64,000 nt of DNA from Isoetes taiwanensis (GCA_021234155.1 JAJEKV010000001.1:28043768-28107767), one strand, 5' to 3'. Positions 9,561 through 22,354 are shown, numbered from the stretch's first letter. The notes: generated from the letters alone by a model not told the origin. A program made the numbers and translations.

Positions 9561-12500
9561 ATTTGTATTAACTACCAACATGAGACATCTCATTTTGTCT
9601 TGGAAATCTGAAGAGTGTATCTTTCTGGTAGCTGTTATAAGCTAGAGGTGGAATGCCATCATATTTTTATCCCTCCTGTTGTCCAAACATATAATTGACT
9701 TATATTTGTTTTGTCTTGCAAGTGATCTTTGAGTCTGTTCTTAGACAAAACTTTGCAAATAATCCATGCAAGTGATCTTTGAGTCTGTTCTTAAACAAAA
9801 GTTTGCAAATAATCTTTATACCTTTATGGTCAGAGAGCCTAAGACTTATCTGCATAGCTATGTCAACATAGCATCTCTGAATTCAAAAATGATGGCTTCG
9901 CAGTGGATGCTATTTATGCAATTTGTGCAGCCTCAAGAGCTTGCAATCAGTTTCTAGAAGAAGAAACAGGAAATAGATTTCAAGTTGTTTGCCAATTGGA
10001 AACACAAATTTGTGCGGTTGCTTCATAACCATGTTCCAAGGTGCTTGCTGATCCTTAAACACAACATCTAAACTAAGTTTCAATCTGACGAGGGTTCTAT
10101 TTTCTGCTGCTTCAATAGAACTGACTGTTGCAGCAAGAGTAAATGTGTTCACAGAATTTATGTTTGCTCTGCTGATCATCTCTAAACCAGCAATTGCTGT
10201 ACCTGGATATATCAGACATCAAGCTGCCTTCAAGTCTATTAAATAAATATTTTTTAAGACCATCAGGATGTTGGCTGCTCCATTCCTTCACATAGGAATC
10301 TAAGAAATTAATTCATCAGGTTTGTGATCTGCTACAAAAATGTAGAACAATCATATTATTTTGTGTAGAACATTGGTAGAACATTAGTTTCCTGATGCTG
10401 AATTATTGTTTGGTGTTTGACATTTTTGACATCGTTTACTCATTTTCTATAATTAAGCTGGGTATAAGTTTTAGGAGGAAACCCAGTCAACTCCAACACC
10501 AAGGCTGACCTTGTGGACGATGCCCATAAATTGGTTCTTTATTTTCTTAATATAAGTGCAAGAAAATGGTCTATAAACGACGAAGGGTTCTCTATAACTT
10601 AGGTGAATATAAAGTTGTTTATGCATGTTTTCATAAGAACACAAGTAATAGAAACATTTGAGCAGTTTGAGGTAAGTTGTAATACATCATGGATTTCTGA
10701 TTTTATTTGTGGAAATAATTTATAAGGCATTTAAAGTTAGCATTGAGCTCAAGGAAAATGCCTAAATGGTTCATTTGAGTATTCTGAGTTGGTTACTGAT
10801 GAAGTTCTATCAGGTAAGGATGAGTTTCTATCAATCAGAAGAAGATGATGATGAATGAGTGAATTTGAGCAAGATACAAATCCCTGTTTGAGTGTTCACA
10901 CACACCAGAATGGAATGGAATGGAATGGAATAGAATAGAATAGTTGTCCCTTGTGCCCTAAGGCCCCTGGACTGATGTAGCATGGGCGAGCTCCCTAAAG
11001 GGCGCTACAAGCACATCACGCATCCTGTTTTGTAGCACTTAGTGATGATGATCTTTTTAGGGATAGGCAATCTCAAAGCATGAAAAGGTTGCATTGGTTA
11101 TCTAGATTGAATTACACTATCTACTTATTGTGGGCGATGAATAATGGGTAGCACGACTTTTGTGATGACTACCCTTTCAGGGATAGACTTCAAGAGCATG
11201 ATAAACAATATGGTGGGACAAGCGTGATAAACAATATGGCAGGACATACAATTTTAAAGCATGAAAATGTTGCATTGGTTATACGTAGATGAAATTACAC
11301 TATCTACTTATTGTGGGCAATGAATTATGGGCATCATGACTTTGTGAACTATCCATTGTCAAAGCTTCTCCTTTTTCTATAAATGAAGGGAGATCTGGAG
11401 ATAACCTGCCTCGTCATTAGGATGCATTCATAATATTCACAAACTCAAATCTCTTAAAAAAAAAAACATTTTCATGTGCACATGATTTTGTTGCTTCAAT
11501 ATAATAAATGTATTTTTGATAAGTGGAGCAAATTCTTAAGGAATTTGAGGCCGAATTCACTCTCCTTTGCATTTTTACTGCATCTACACCAGGTTGAAGA
11601 ATGAATATAAATTAGTGCTAAAACTTTTGTCCATTGGATATCAAGGAGAGATATAGCTATATATTAGTTAGATCTCTTAAACTTATAGCTCAGAGCTTAG
11701 TGATGTTGTTGATGAGAGGGAGGGATATAGCTATATATTAGTTAGATCTCTTATACTTATAGCTCAGTGCTTAGCACTATCAAAGTTGTTGTTGATGAGA
11801 ATATAACCCTTTAGTGGTGCTTCTCATTAAAAACACAAATATGTAGTGTTATAAAACATGTAAATGAGTATAAATTCAAACCGTTGATATGACATGTTTA
11901 TATGTACTTATAACTGACAATAATGGGTTGTTGTTTATGATGTTGGTACCTAGAGTTTTATCAAAGGCATGTCCATAGAGTTCTTACCAAACAACTTAAC
12001 CTTATTATATGTTTGCATTATGCATCCTATATTCCCGTGGACGCGGCTTGAATAGAGACAACTCAGGTTGAACTTTGATTTTCTAGAAATGCTTTGGAAT
12101 TTGAAAGCTCATGTCCATTGCTTTGGAGTCAGAATCTCGTGGAAACTTGCATCTCTTATTAGAAATGATGCATATGGCTTCGTATAACGTTCACAAATTG
12201 TAGAAAAACCCCATATTATGACATTCACAAGCACATTCTATAAATGAGAAAATATATTGATGTGGTAATGAGGTAACGTATGCAATTGCCAAAGGAACCA
12301 TTCATCGTCTTTTTAATACGCTGGTTGGCAAAAAATTCGCAAGCATCCATTTGGAAGAAGTGTCTTAGGAAAACTACAAAAAAGCTTCTAGATGTTTTTT
12401 CTTTTAAAATTACCAAAGTGTGAATCTCAATTATCAAACTGCAGAGACGTCCTCTAAGTTACCTAAAAGTATCTTCTTTCAATGTCTTTTCGTCCAATTG

Positions 12501-13760
12501 CATTTGTTACTTCTTCATTTTATGACCACGTCTAATTCAGGATTCCAATGGAATATAGAGAGCCTTGGGGATTTGGAAATCCTAGAATTTAACTAACTCC
12601 AATTGTTTGTCTCTTTTATCAGATGACAAATGACACTGTGCAATCTGGTGTTTTAATAGCAAAAGCACTCATCTGTGTTAAATATGTAATGGAAATCCTA
12701 GAATTTAAATAACTCCAATTGTTTGTCTCTTTTATCAGATGACAAATGACACTGTGCACTAGCAAATTGGTGTTTTAATAGCAAAAGCACTCACCTGTGT
12801 TAAATATGTAATGGAGTGTACTTTAGGGTCTACGAATCGTTTCATCCTGAGGTGGTATCTGATTCCATTATATGAGCCTACATTTGAGATGAGTTGTCTC
12901 ACGTGATTGATAGTTGTGAGACATCGTGGGCAGTTCGAATCAATGACTCGCACGTGCATTTCACTTTACCCCATTTAAGATATTATCTATCGAAGAATTG
13001 AAGATATCAGGGGGAGCATCTAACAAAGTATAACATTAGGCCCTTGGTGACGTGCTCCATGTGGAGATGCATATCTAAAGTTCCATCATGAACTAAAGTA
13101 CACCAATGAACCGGGACCAAAAGTTGCATTTTGCATTTTTGTACGTATATTTCGTTGATGTACTTAACTACTTTTAGAGGTTACATTTTGAGCATAAATT
13201 TTGGATCTCTTTCCAATTTTTCGTCTTTATAAGTAGATTTAACTACCCCCACATTCCTTATTGTTTTCTCTTCTGAAATCCATAAACGCAGAGTCAATAC
13301 ATTAATGATATAGTCATTAGAGAATTTTAATAATAATTAACAAAAGCAAATAATGCCTATTCTTGCCAATATCAATATGCATTGTTGTCTAAGTTGCACA
13401 TATGGATGTTAAAGGTCGAGTAAAAACACATGCAAGGACATTACATTAGCTCGGCAGCATCGGGCATATATTATAATATAGGATAGGATAGGATTATGCA
13501 CGATTTCAAAGCTTCCATTGTTCAAAAATCCAAACATGAAAAAGCTCTTCAAAAATTAATGAAGACTCTTAATTCGCAGCATCTGCCAACTGAAAATCCT
13601 CTACATTGTATCTCTAACCTTATTTGCACACCTAAGCTGCAGAAACAACAAACATGCTTAAGCTAGAGGAATAACAAGTGCAAAGATAAATTCCCAGTTT
13701 TGAGCAGATGATTTGTTTGATGAACTACAAAGCATCTGCATATTTAGCAAGATACCACTT
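9561..13760. other. Gene-poor stretch with many short tandem duplications
   Basis: I see no gene here; open frames are short and unlike known proteins. The striking content is local duplication. A 50-base unit is repeated at about 9718-9768 and 9769-9820. A block of about 110 bases at 11070-11180 recurs diverged at 11250-11360. A block of about 75 bases at 11649-11716 recurs at 11722-11800. The clearest copy pair is at 12575-12812. A (GGAAT/AGAAT)n microsatellite lies at about 10913-10941. Confidence 0.6.
12575..12812. repeat. Tandem duplication of about 118 bp
   Basis: Copy one is 12575-12690 and copy two 12691-12812. Both begin GGAAATCCTAGAATTTAA and end TTAAATATGTAAT. They differ by a few substitutions and one short insertion (CTAGCAAA). 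The copies abut directly, as expected from replication slippage or unequal exchange. Confidence 0.85.
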
Positions 13761-13762
13761 TT

Positions 13763-14874
13763 CGACACTATGAATTTAGAGTGATGCCATTTGGACTGAC
13801 TAATGCGCCATCAATCTTTTGCCGATTGATAGGGACAGTTTTGGTAACTGTGTTGGGAAAATGTGGCATTGTGTTCTTTGATGACATTCTTGTCTATAGC
13901 AGATCTATAGAGGAGTATAAGAAACACCTTCAGCAAGTTTTTGATCTTCTCAAACAAAATCAGTTATTTATTAATGAATCCAAAAGCCATCTCATTATGC
14001 AAGACATTAGAGATCTTGGACACATCGTATCTAAAGATGGAATTAGAATGGATACAGATAAGGTGAAGGCTATTCTTGACTGGCCTCAACCAAATAATGT
14101 AAAAGAATTGTGGTTCTTTATGCAATTATGCAGCTATTACCGCCGATTTCTAAAAAGTTTTGCGAAGATAACCCTTCCACTGAACGAGTTTTTAGAAAAG
14201 GATATATCATTTCAATGCAATGATGATGCTAGAAAGCTTTTCAGGATCTTAAACATAAGATGGCAAATGAGCCTGTATTAGCTTTACCCGATCGGAACAA
14301 ACCATCTATAGTGTGTCCAGATGCAAGCGGTAGTGCTATTGGAGCAGTGCTTATACAAGATGGTTATCCATTAGCTTACATTAACCATAAACTAAAGCCT
14401 TCTGAACAGGGATATAATACTTATGAGAAAGCGTTGATTGCTTTAATACATGCACTAAAGAAATGGAAATATTATTTGATGGAGTCCAAATTCATAGCCC
14501 GATTTGATCAGTAGAGTTTGAACATAGTCAAACCCAGGATATAATAAATACACGCTAGCTGAAACTCATTGTTACTATAAAAGACTTTGAGGGCATGCAG
14601 CTCGAGTATAAACCAGAGAAAGAAAACAAGGCGCTGATGCTTTAAACAAGTGTTTACACATGCGATGTCTATTGCTAGAATCATTGATTTGAACCTAATG
14701 GAATTGGATTATAGGAATGACCCTTCTTTTGTAGTGTCATTCAATCAGTTAGAAAAAGAAGGCCGAGATCCTCTTAGGGAATACAGGTTGCACAATGGTT
14801 CCCTTTTGTACCAAAATCCCTTATGTATTACACATGCATATAGACATCAGGGAATTCTAGCATGGAATAATTAA
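13763..14874 (+). mobile_element. Decayed Ty3 pol fragment (RT-RNase H)
   Basis: Reverse transcriptase begins abruptly at [19 protein letters not shown] (13763) and continues through [16 protein letters not shown]. The frame then changes near 14260 into the RNase H region (CPDASGSAIGAVLIQDG, YNTYEKALIALIHALKKWKYYL), which stops at 14512. A last readable part (14650-14874) resembles the spacer before the integrase zinc finger. No LTRs are seen around it. The protein differs clearly from elements A and B (for example GTVLVTVLGKCG), so it belongs to another Ty3 family. Confidence 0.85.
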
Positions 14875-14875
14875 A

Positions 14876-16226
14876 GATTGATATACATTAGTCGGGCTTA
14901 ATTGCCTAAAGCTCAAACATCTCCAAACGAGTTGAGCTTAAAGACCTCAGATTGACTTGAGGCCATCTCTAAACGAATTGGAATGAACAATTTTTCTATG
15001 ATTGACGAAGACGTTCAATCTTGGTAAGAGAAGAATTGTTGCGGTACTTGAACAAAATACTAGCTCGGGCGTGTGGTTCACGACCAAGAAGTGACTTAAA
15101 TGAGATCATTGACTCGTTAAAAGTTTATAGCTGATAACGGGACCTAATATCAGTCAATCCGACCTTGTCGTTACAAGGAATCAAACCCTAGTCTTTGGCT
15201 TGAAAGACACTATTCTTGGAATTATAAGAAAAGAAAGGCAAAGGTCGAAAATGGAATTTACCTTTAAGGACCTTTCAAGAGACTATAAAGTACACATAGA
15301 AGGACGATACACCAAGTCTCATTGCCATAGCCATGCTTCTATTCCTCTCTTATTTTTCCCATCTACTTCCAATTCTCCATATCCAAGCTTGTTGGTGTGA
15401 GCATGATGAAGAATTTCTGCTCCAGAATAAAGACTTCCTGGCGAATCCAATTGAGCTTTTCCCTACTAATAGAATTTTCTTAGTTTCTTTGTGACTTCGC
15501 AGGTGATTCGTATCAATTACCTCCACATGTAATTGTATCCATGTTATTTAAATAATACCTATGCAAAATCTTCTTACTTACATAATGTTGTTTGTATGTA
15601 TAGGAAGGATGGATGGATGGATGGGCTTTTCACGTCCACGGGAACCCAAACGGGGTTACGGGAGGCCATTTCTATAAGCAACTTAATGCCTTTTCTGAAT
15701 GGACTTAAACTCACCAAATTTAATCACAATTTGCTACTCTAGTTCCTTCTAATTTATATACAACAAAACACATTTAAGCATATGGAGACCAACTATTAGT
15801 TTAAAGTCATAATAAGAGCACCACAATACATGTCTAAAATTGTTGAGCAACCCACAGTGCGACAACACCTAGTGCGACAACACCTTCTTGGATGTGCGGT
15901 AGAATATTCTTTTTTGTACCATCGAATATACCATTTTGACAGTTTAGAACTCTGCATTATGTGACGTGAGTTGATGCTTCGGAGCCATTGGTCATCGTGA
16001 ACCTGCAATACGGAGTCATCTTGCCAACACCGTAATTGTCGTGAGCCTGCATTAGGGGCCATCTCGCCATCGAAATAGGAAATAGTACTCGAAGGAGGAG
16101 GAGGCCTTGCTGGACTTTGCCGAGAAGAAGCTGTTGTAGCAGCGGAGGAGCAAACGACTATGGAGCTCTTCGCCTAGAAATACTCGCCCCAGAACCAATA
16201 CCTTCTTGACTTGCCATTTTCAGCAT
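14876..16226. other. Stretch without a recognised gene
   Basis: I see no supported gene. There is a short GGAT microsatellite near 15607-15629 and a 15-base tandem repeat (TGCGACAACACCTAG) near 15857-15885. Sequence at 16060-16226 is GA-rich and borders the copia insertion; it is host sequence split from 20883 onward by that insertion. Confidence 0.5.
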
Positions 16227-16231
16227 CAAAG

Positions 16232-16453
16232 TAAAGGAGCAAGAAATCCCCAAAAGCCTGTTTCCCTCTTCTCTATTCCATCTTTTATACAGAATACAAC
16301 GGATCTTTACACGTCACAATATCTTAACTCCTAGTTTAACTACTTCTATAAATGGACAACAGACAGCATATTTCCTGATGTTATAATGATGCGTTCCACT
16401 GATGTGCTTGATGTGGTGCTTAATGTGCTTGATGTGCTTGATGTGTTCCAATA
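16232..16453 (-). repeat. Copia 3' LTR (222 bp)
   Basis: On the minus strand it reads from TATTGGAACACATC to CTTGCTCCTTTA. Near its start it has a short tandem repeat of CATCAAGCA, with one unit fewer than the 5' copy. The short length is normal for plant copia elements. Confidence 0.93.
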
Positions 16454-16481
16454 CTCCCCCTCAGAAGGAAATATGATCGAT

Positions 16482-19082
16482 TCAAACTTTCTTCATGCCT
16501 AATTCTTCAACACATTCCAAGAACCTTTTCCTTGGTAGTGGTTTTGTAAACATATCTGCTGTCATCTTCTGGGTGGATAGATACGTGACCTTGATTTTCC
16601 CTTGCTCAATCTTTTCTCTTGTAAAATGATACTGGATCTCAATGTGCTTTGCTTTGGTGAAATTGGTCGGATTTCTCGCCAAGGATATTGCAGCCTGATT
16701 GTCACAGAATATAGCCACAGGCCCTTGTTGATCTTCCCCAAGTTCCTTGATTAACCTTTGGAGCCAAATTGCCTCCTTGGCTGCTGCACACAGAGCCATA
16801 TATTCTGATTCACAACTCGAAACTGCAATTGCTTTCTGCTTCTTGCTACACCAGCTAACTACTCCCCCTTGGAGCAGGAAGCAGTACCCCGTACGAGAGT
16901 ATCTTTCCATGAGATCCCCCCCATAATCTGCATCAGCAAACCCATGCAAACCATGCTGCCCAGAGAATTGAAGCCCAAGATCCTGTGTAGCATGTAAATA
17001 CCTCAGAATGCGACACACTGCCTTCCAATGTTCTGGACCCGGACAACTCAAAAACTGACTGACCGTAACTACAGCAGCACTTAGATCCGGCCTTGTGCAA
17101 ACCATGAGATGCATAAGACTGCCGACTGCACTCTGAAAAGGAATATCTTGCATGTAGGCCGCATCTTCTGGACTGGAAGGAGCCATATCCCGGGTAAGGT
17201 GGATGGACGGCGCAGCTGGCGTAGACAAATCCTTACAATCTGTAAAGCCAAACTTGTTGAGAATCCCTTGGATATTTTTAGCCTGATTAAGGGTAAGCAC
17301 ACGTTTAGCTCTATTTCTGACCACCTTTATCCCCAAAAAGAAACTCAAACTGCCTAAATCGGTCATCTGGAATCTCTGTGACAAAAACATCTTGAGATGA
17401 TCTAGACTGCTGCGATTTGTGCTAGCCAGAAGGAGATCATCGACGTACAAGACAATAATAAGCCATTCATGCTCAGTTTGTCTACTGTAGATATTCCAAT
17501 CAGATTGACTGCGCTGGAATCCATGTGTTGTGAAGAAACAGTTGATAGTCTGATACCAAGCTCTTGGTGACTGGCGCAGCCCATAGATGGACCTCTTGAG
17601 TTTGCATACCAGCTGTGATTTGCCAGAGCACTCGAATCCAGGAGGTTGCCTCATGAATACGTCTTCATCTAGAGTCCCATGCAAAAATGCCGTCTTGACA
17701 TCCATTTGATCTAATTCCATATCATGTGCATTTGCGATGGCCAACACTGCTCTGATGGACGAAAGTCTAGCCACAGGGGAGAATGTTTCATGAAAGTCAA
17801 TCCCTGGAATTTGAGAACATCCCTGAGCCACTAATCTCGCTTTATACCTCTGCACTTTGCTCTGCTCATTATATTTGACTTTGTAAATCCATTTGCATCC
17901 TACAAGACGCCTGCCTGCAGGCAAAGGAACCAATTCCCAGGTGTCATTCGCTTGAAGTGATTGGAACTCTTCTTCCATTGCCTTCTGCCATAGCGGACCT
18001 TCTGCACACCTGCGAGCCTCTTGAAATGTGACTGGTTCATCAATGGTCACTGAGCACGTTAAGGCAAACCTTTCAAGATTTCGTGCCGTAGGCTTCCAAG
18101 TCCTCGCTGATCTCCTTAGTGGAGGGTCAGAATCTTGTACATTTGAGCCAGAATCTTGTACAGGTGAAGATATATGAGAGGGAGGAGTACACGGACCAGG
18201 TCCACCTCCGATTTCTGACTCATCACTGTCAGACTCACTATCACTGTCATACACAGAGTCAATTTCCATCTGATCATTATCCAAAGAGTTTGCTTTGCCA
18301 AGACTGAAATCATGTTCATCAAACGTCACACTTCTGCGGTTGAGCATCCTTTTTGTGATAGGATCCCAAAGTTTGTACCCTTTGCTCTCTGAACAGTAAC
18401 CCAAAAACAAACATTTGATGCTCTTTTCTGCTAGTTTACCTTGTGTTCTTTCCTCTTTGCTCAGGTAGACATAGGCTGTGCATCCAAATACACGCAAGTG
18501 TTTGACAGATGGCTTGACCCCACTCCAGGCTGCTTCGGGAACCATATTGTCAAGTGCTTTGGTAGGCAAACGATTCTGAATGTACACTGCCATGCTCACG
18601 GCTTCTGCCCAGAAACGTGACTGTAGCTGCTTGCCTAGAAGCAAAGCTCTTGCTCCCTCGACCACAGTTCGATTTTTACGCTCCACGACCCCATTCTGCT
18701 CATGCTCATAGGGTATAGATGTCTCATGCCTTATACCATGACCTGCCAAAAATTTCTGGAACCTTCCGCCCATGAATTCGCCTCCTCGGTCTGTCCGAAT
18801 TCTCTTGATCTTCATGTCTTTCTCATTTTCAACCTCCAACTTCCACCGGGTAAACTCTTCAAAAGTATGGGACTTCTTTTTGAGAAAAAATGCCCAAGCC
18901 TTCCTGGTCAGATCATCAATGATGAGCAGAAAGTACTTGCTGCCTCCAAGTGAGAGAACTTCGAAAGCGGGCCCCCATAAATCCATATGCACTAAACCGA
19001 AGCGGTTTGGTTGCTCGCGATCACTATCGCCACCTTTTGGAAATGGAGTCTTCTTCGATCTTTCCTTTGGCACAACCCTCAC
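16482..19082 (-). pseudogene. Copia integrase-RT-RNase H, long open frame
   Basis: This is an open frame of 866 codons. The integrase core opens with LVHMDLWGP, followed by RTDRGGEFMGGRF and EHEQNGVVERKNRT (the D, D and E residues). The RT shows the copia YVDD box (YVDDLLLAS, codons at 17437-17448). RNase H follows with GFADADYGGD and KHIEIQYHFTREKI near the end. This part alone looks intact, but it starts past the frame break near 19100, so a full polyprotein cannot be made from this copy without frameshifting. Confidence 0.92.
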
Positions 19083-19118
19083 AGATGCTTGGTCTTGCCT
19101 TTCAAAGATGGCAAATCT

Positions 19119-19606
19119 TCAACTGCACTCCAATTTTGACAATCTTCCTAATGTCCTGAAATTGGAATGCCCCATCCGTTCATGCCATATTTGCAAGTTG
19201 CTGTCACATCCATTTATCACAAAAGCTTGTGGTCCTGCAGCCCAAGTGAGACGATACAGCTTGCCATACCTCTGTCCTTGTGCTATTACCTGCTTTTGAG
19301 GTCCACGAATCACACACTTGCCACCCCCGAATGTGAGCTTGAGATTTGCATCATCCATTTGTGAAACTGACAGCAAGTTGACTGGCAGACCTGGAACATA
19401 AAGCACCTCGGTTACTTCCTTATCCTCTTCCCCAAGTCTGACCTTGATTGTGCCTGTACCAGCCACTCTAAGCTTGCCCTTTCCCGTTTGTACTGTCCTT
19501 CCAATTGCTTCTTCCTTGAATTCGCAAAAGAGGTCTCTCCGGTATGCGTCATGTGATCTGTTGCACCGTAATCCACAAACCAAGCATCCTCCTCATGTGC
19601 AAGCAT
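19119..19606 (-). pseudogene. Copia protease and GAG-pre-integrase part
   Basis: Two overlapping frames cover one region. One carries the protease start WFVDYGATDHMT; copia proteases normally have Asp-Ser-Gly or Asp-Thr-Gly here, so the Tyr (19565-19573) is unusual and probably inactivating. The other frame continues with protease sequence and the GAG-pre-integrase domain (LYVPGLPVNLLSVSQ, then LQIWHERMGHSNFRTL). The switch between them is a frameshift near 19560. Confidence 0.85.
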
Positions 19607-20051
19607 AGCACATATATTGGTTTTGATAATCGTGATCTCTCACAATCCACGATGTACACCATGCTATGGTCTGCTCAATCTTTCCCCAAAGCATTTTCTT
19701 CCAAGTGCTATTTTCCTCAACTCTGGCCATGAAGCTGTCATCACTAGTCTCGTCATCTTCCTCTTCACTTTCACTCTCTGATTCAATGTGAGCCACATGT
19801 GCTTTAGTAGCCTTATTTTTCTTCTTAGCCACTAACTTCCCTTTTCCTTTGACATCCTCATTCTTTGAATTTTCCTTGTTACTTTCTCCACAATTCCTTG
19901 CAATATGGCCAACCCTGTTACACTTGTAACAGGTCCTTGTCTCAGCACGTTCCCTACCTGCATACAAGGCAGTAGAGTCTCTAGTCCCACCACCTCTCTC
20001 AGGCTTCTTTCTGCTGGTTCGTCTGCCTCCTCCTGCAGGATTTGTGTGCAA
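19593..20051 (-). pseudogene. Copia gag C-terminal part with zinc knuckle
   Basis: This open stretch of 152 codons holds the CCHC zinc knuckle CYKCNRVGHIARNC, typical of copia nucleocapsid. It is followed by a Lys-rich segment and a Ser/Glu/Asp-rich segment. Between 20052 and 20300 the gag frame cannot be followed. Confidence 0.85.
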
Positions 20052-20297
20052 GCCCGTCTAGGCTTACGCCCTTTTGGCCTCCTATGATTGCTTTCCAGAC
20101 TCCATCAAATCTTTGGTGGGAGCCCTACCACCAAAGCTCGACAATTGCATCCTCGGGTAAAAGCTTTACCCATTCCTTGCAATTGTTTTGCGGCAGATCC
20201 CGATCCCCTCAATATAGCTTGATGCATCCTCACAATCTTTCAATTTTGCGGAAAAGATTTGAGCATAAAGCATCACTTCTTTGGGAGAATCGATCCT

Positions 20298-20657
20298 TTA
20301 AAGCATTGATCGGATAATCCCATGCTTCTTTGGCCGTGATGCCTCTTCAATACAAGGAATTTGCCCATCATTCACGTACTTCATGATCCGATTCTTAGCC
20401 TTCCAGTTAAGCTGCACCCACTTGGCCATCTCCTCCTTTGACCCACTGTCATCTTTCTTCAGGATTGGAGCTGTTTCCTCTCCCGAGCACACTCCCCACA
20501 ATCCCTTTTCTGCCAAAATTCCCCTGGTTTTGATAAACCACACATATGAATTAGCAGCAGTAAGCTTTTCGATGGATCCCTTTGTAGACATGATTCTTTG
20601 CAAGATCGGTATTTCTAATATGTTTAGAAATCCGGCTCTGATACCATAAAGGAGCAA
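20298..20657 (-). pseudogene. Copia gag N-terminal part
   Basis: The likely start is the Met of MSTKGSIEKLTAANSYVWF (about 20591), just downstream of the primer site and LTR. The track LNWKAKNRIMKYVND is a copia gag signature. The frame is lost near 20300. Residues upstream of this Met in the open frame come from the LTR and primer site and are not expected to be coding. Confidence 0.8.
20635..20646 (-). other. Copia primer-binding site (initiator Met tRNA)
   Basis: On the minus strand this is TGGTATCAGAGC, directly following the 5' LTR. It matches the complement of the plant initiator methionine tRNA 3' end used by many plant LTR elements. Confidence 0.9.
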
Positions 20658-20877
20658 GAAATCCCCAAAAGCCTGTTTCCCTCTTCTCTATTCCATCTTT
20701 TATACAGAATACAACGGATCTTTACACGTCACAATATCTTAACTCCTAGTTTAACTACTTCTATAAATGGACAACAGACAGCATATTTCCTGATGTTATA
20801 ATGATGCGTTCCACTTATGTGCTTGATGTGGTGCTTAATGTGCTTGATGTGCTTGATGTGCTTGATGTGTTCCAATA
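20647..20877 (-). repeat. Copia 5' LTR (231 bp)
   Basis: Apart from one extra 9-base CATCAAGCA-type unit and one G/T change, it is identical to 16232-16453. Confidence 0.93.
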
Positions 20878-20882
20878 CAAAG

Positions 20883-21761
20883 ATGAAGCACACGATCATC
20901 TTTCTTAGAATCCTTCTTTGTGCAGGTCAGAAAAGCCATAACAAGCAAGCTCAAAGGTTATATACTAGCTTTAGAGAAACGACAATAGAGGGGAAGGATT
21001 TATCCGATTGCAATAGACGAACAACAAACAAATAAACAGCAGAAATAGCCTTGAAGAAGTATATTTCGATGGGCAACTCATGGTGCGTTAATACATTATT
21101 TTCTGTTGTATTTGGATTATAAGTGACACCTCGTTGGCAAGGTATTAGCATCTGTCAATACCGCATGATTAGCAAATGCGAATCACTAATCACTAGCAAA
21201 AAGAGGCCCAATAAAATGCAAAAACAACCCTCGATTCACAGATGCGAATCAAAGCTCCCTTTGAGGGAGCCAATAAAATGCATGAATACCCCCTGCATAC
21301 CCCCTATAGATGTGAAGCTGGTATTGTTGGAGCTAATAAAGTGCGTGCAAAAGAGAAATTAGACAAAAAAAAAGCCATGTAACATATGTGTTATGCTTTA
21401 TCGTGTTTGAGATCTGAGTCTTAATGTCCTCAGCACAATGCTGTTCTTTTTTTGGCATGCATGGCATTGGCTGGCCTGTCCAATTTTTGGGTTGCCCAAA
21501 GGGCAACCCTTGGGGAGGTGAGTTGATGGCATATTCTGTTTGATGCAATTGGATGTTCCATTTGGACGGCCGAGATTAAAGATTGGTTTGTGGAGCGGCG
21601 TTAGTTGGTGTAAGCAAGCGGCATGCCTCCCATCCATTTGCATGAGGTGTCGTTTGGGTGCTATGTCGTTTGGGTGCTATCCAACCCTCGATTAGCAAAG
21701 AATCAGAGCATATAGAGCATATGATGAGCATACCAAAGCAACTACGGGGTTGGGACATTAT
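20883..21761. other. Stretch without a recognised gene
   Basis: No gene is supported. Between 21165 and 21350 three diverged units share GATGYGAA followed by CCAATAAAATGC-like sequence. Confidence 0.4.
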
Positions 21762-21892
21762 GTAGAATGGCATGGGGGAAGCCATTCTTGCTGCCCCCAT
21801 GACCTGCAGAATCAGGGAGCACCGTGTAGGCGGGACTTGATTCTGCAGGTCATGGGGGCAGTAAGAATGGCTGACCTCATGCCATTGTACTA
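21762..21892. repeat. Long inverted repeat, arms about 53 bp
   Basis: The left arm ends at 21814 and the right arm starts at 21838, leaving a 23-base loop. The inner 34 bases pair almost perfectly (GCCATTCTTGCTGCCCCCAT against ATGGGGGCAGTAAGAATGGC). The outer part pairs with a few mismatches. A transcript would form a long hairpin. This could be a folded-back mobile element or a young small-RNA locus; the sequence does not decide. Confidence 0.8.
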
Positions 21893-22231
21893 CGTCAAGG
21901 CAAGAAGAACCAGATTCTACAAGTTTTGTGGACTCACTTTTCATTCTTGACAAGAATGATCCGAGTATCAGGCAAGAATGCAGACCCACTTGCCTTAACG
22001 AGAAAGGTGGGGCAAATGAGTTGCAAGAATACATGAGTGAAACAGAGGCAATCAGTTATGGCTCGACTACGGCCTGAAGCAATTAGAGCATACAATGATG
22101 CTGCCCAAAATTCTGGGATCTTCTTCGGGCCCGTTGGGTGTGAAATCTTTATTAGGGCGAGCCGAAACCAAAGCAGCAGAGGCAGCAGAAACCCAGTTTC
22201 TACTTCGAAAGGGGACACACTTTACATGCGA

Positions 22232-22354
22232 GAACACTACCCTATTCTCCCGAGGATAATATTGCATTGCTTCTTCCTCATTCTTCACAAATTTTCAAAC
22301 ACTATCCTCTTCTCTAAAGATAATATTGCATTGTTTCTTTCTCATTCTTCACAA
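22232..22354. repeat. Tandem duplication of about 60 bp
   Basis: Two units share ACACTA(C)CCT..TTCTC, GATAATATTGCATTG and TCATTCTTCACAA (about 22232-22292 and 22299-22354). Confidence 0.7.

Larger units (their letters stand above)
16227..20882 (-). mobile_element. Ty1/copia element with target duplication CAAAG
   Basis: This is a complete-length copia element on the minus strand. LTRs lie at 16232-16453 (3') and 20647-20877 (5'), and the 5-base repeat CAAAG flanks it at 16227-16231 and 20878-20882. The primer site TGGTATCAGAGC (complementary to initiator Met tRNA) is at 20635-20646, next to the 5' LTR. The polypurine tract is at 16454-16467. The gene order gag, protease, integrase, RT, RNase H is the copia order. 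The LTRs differ by one substitution and one 9-base repeat unit, so the insertion is recent, yet gag and protease are broken by frameshifts. Confidence 0.95.
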
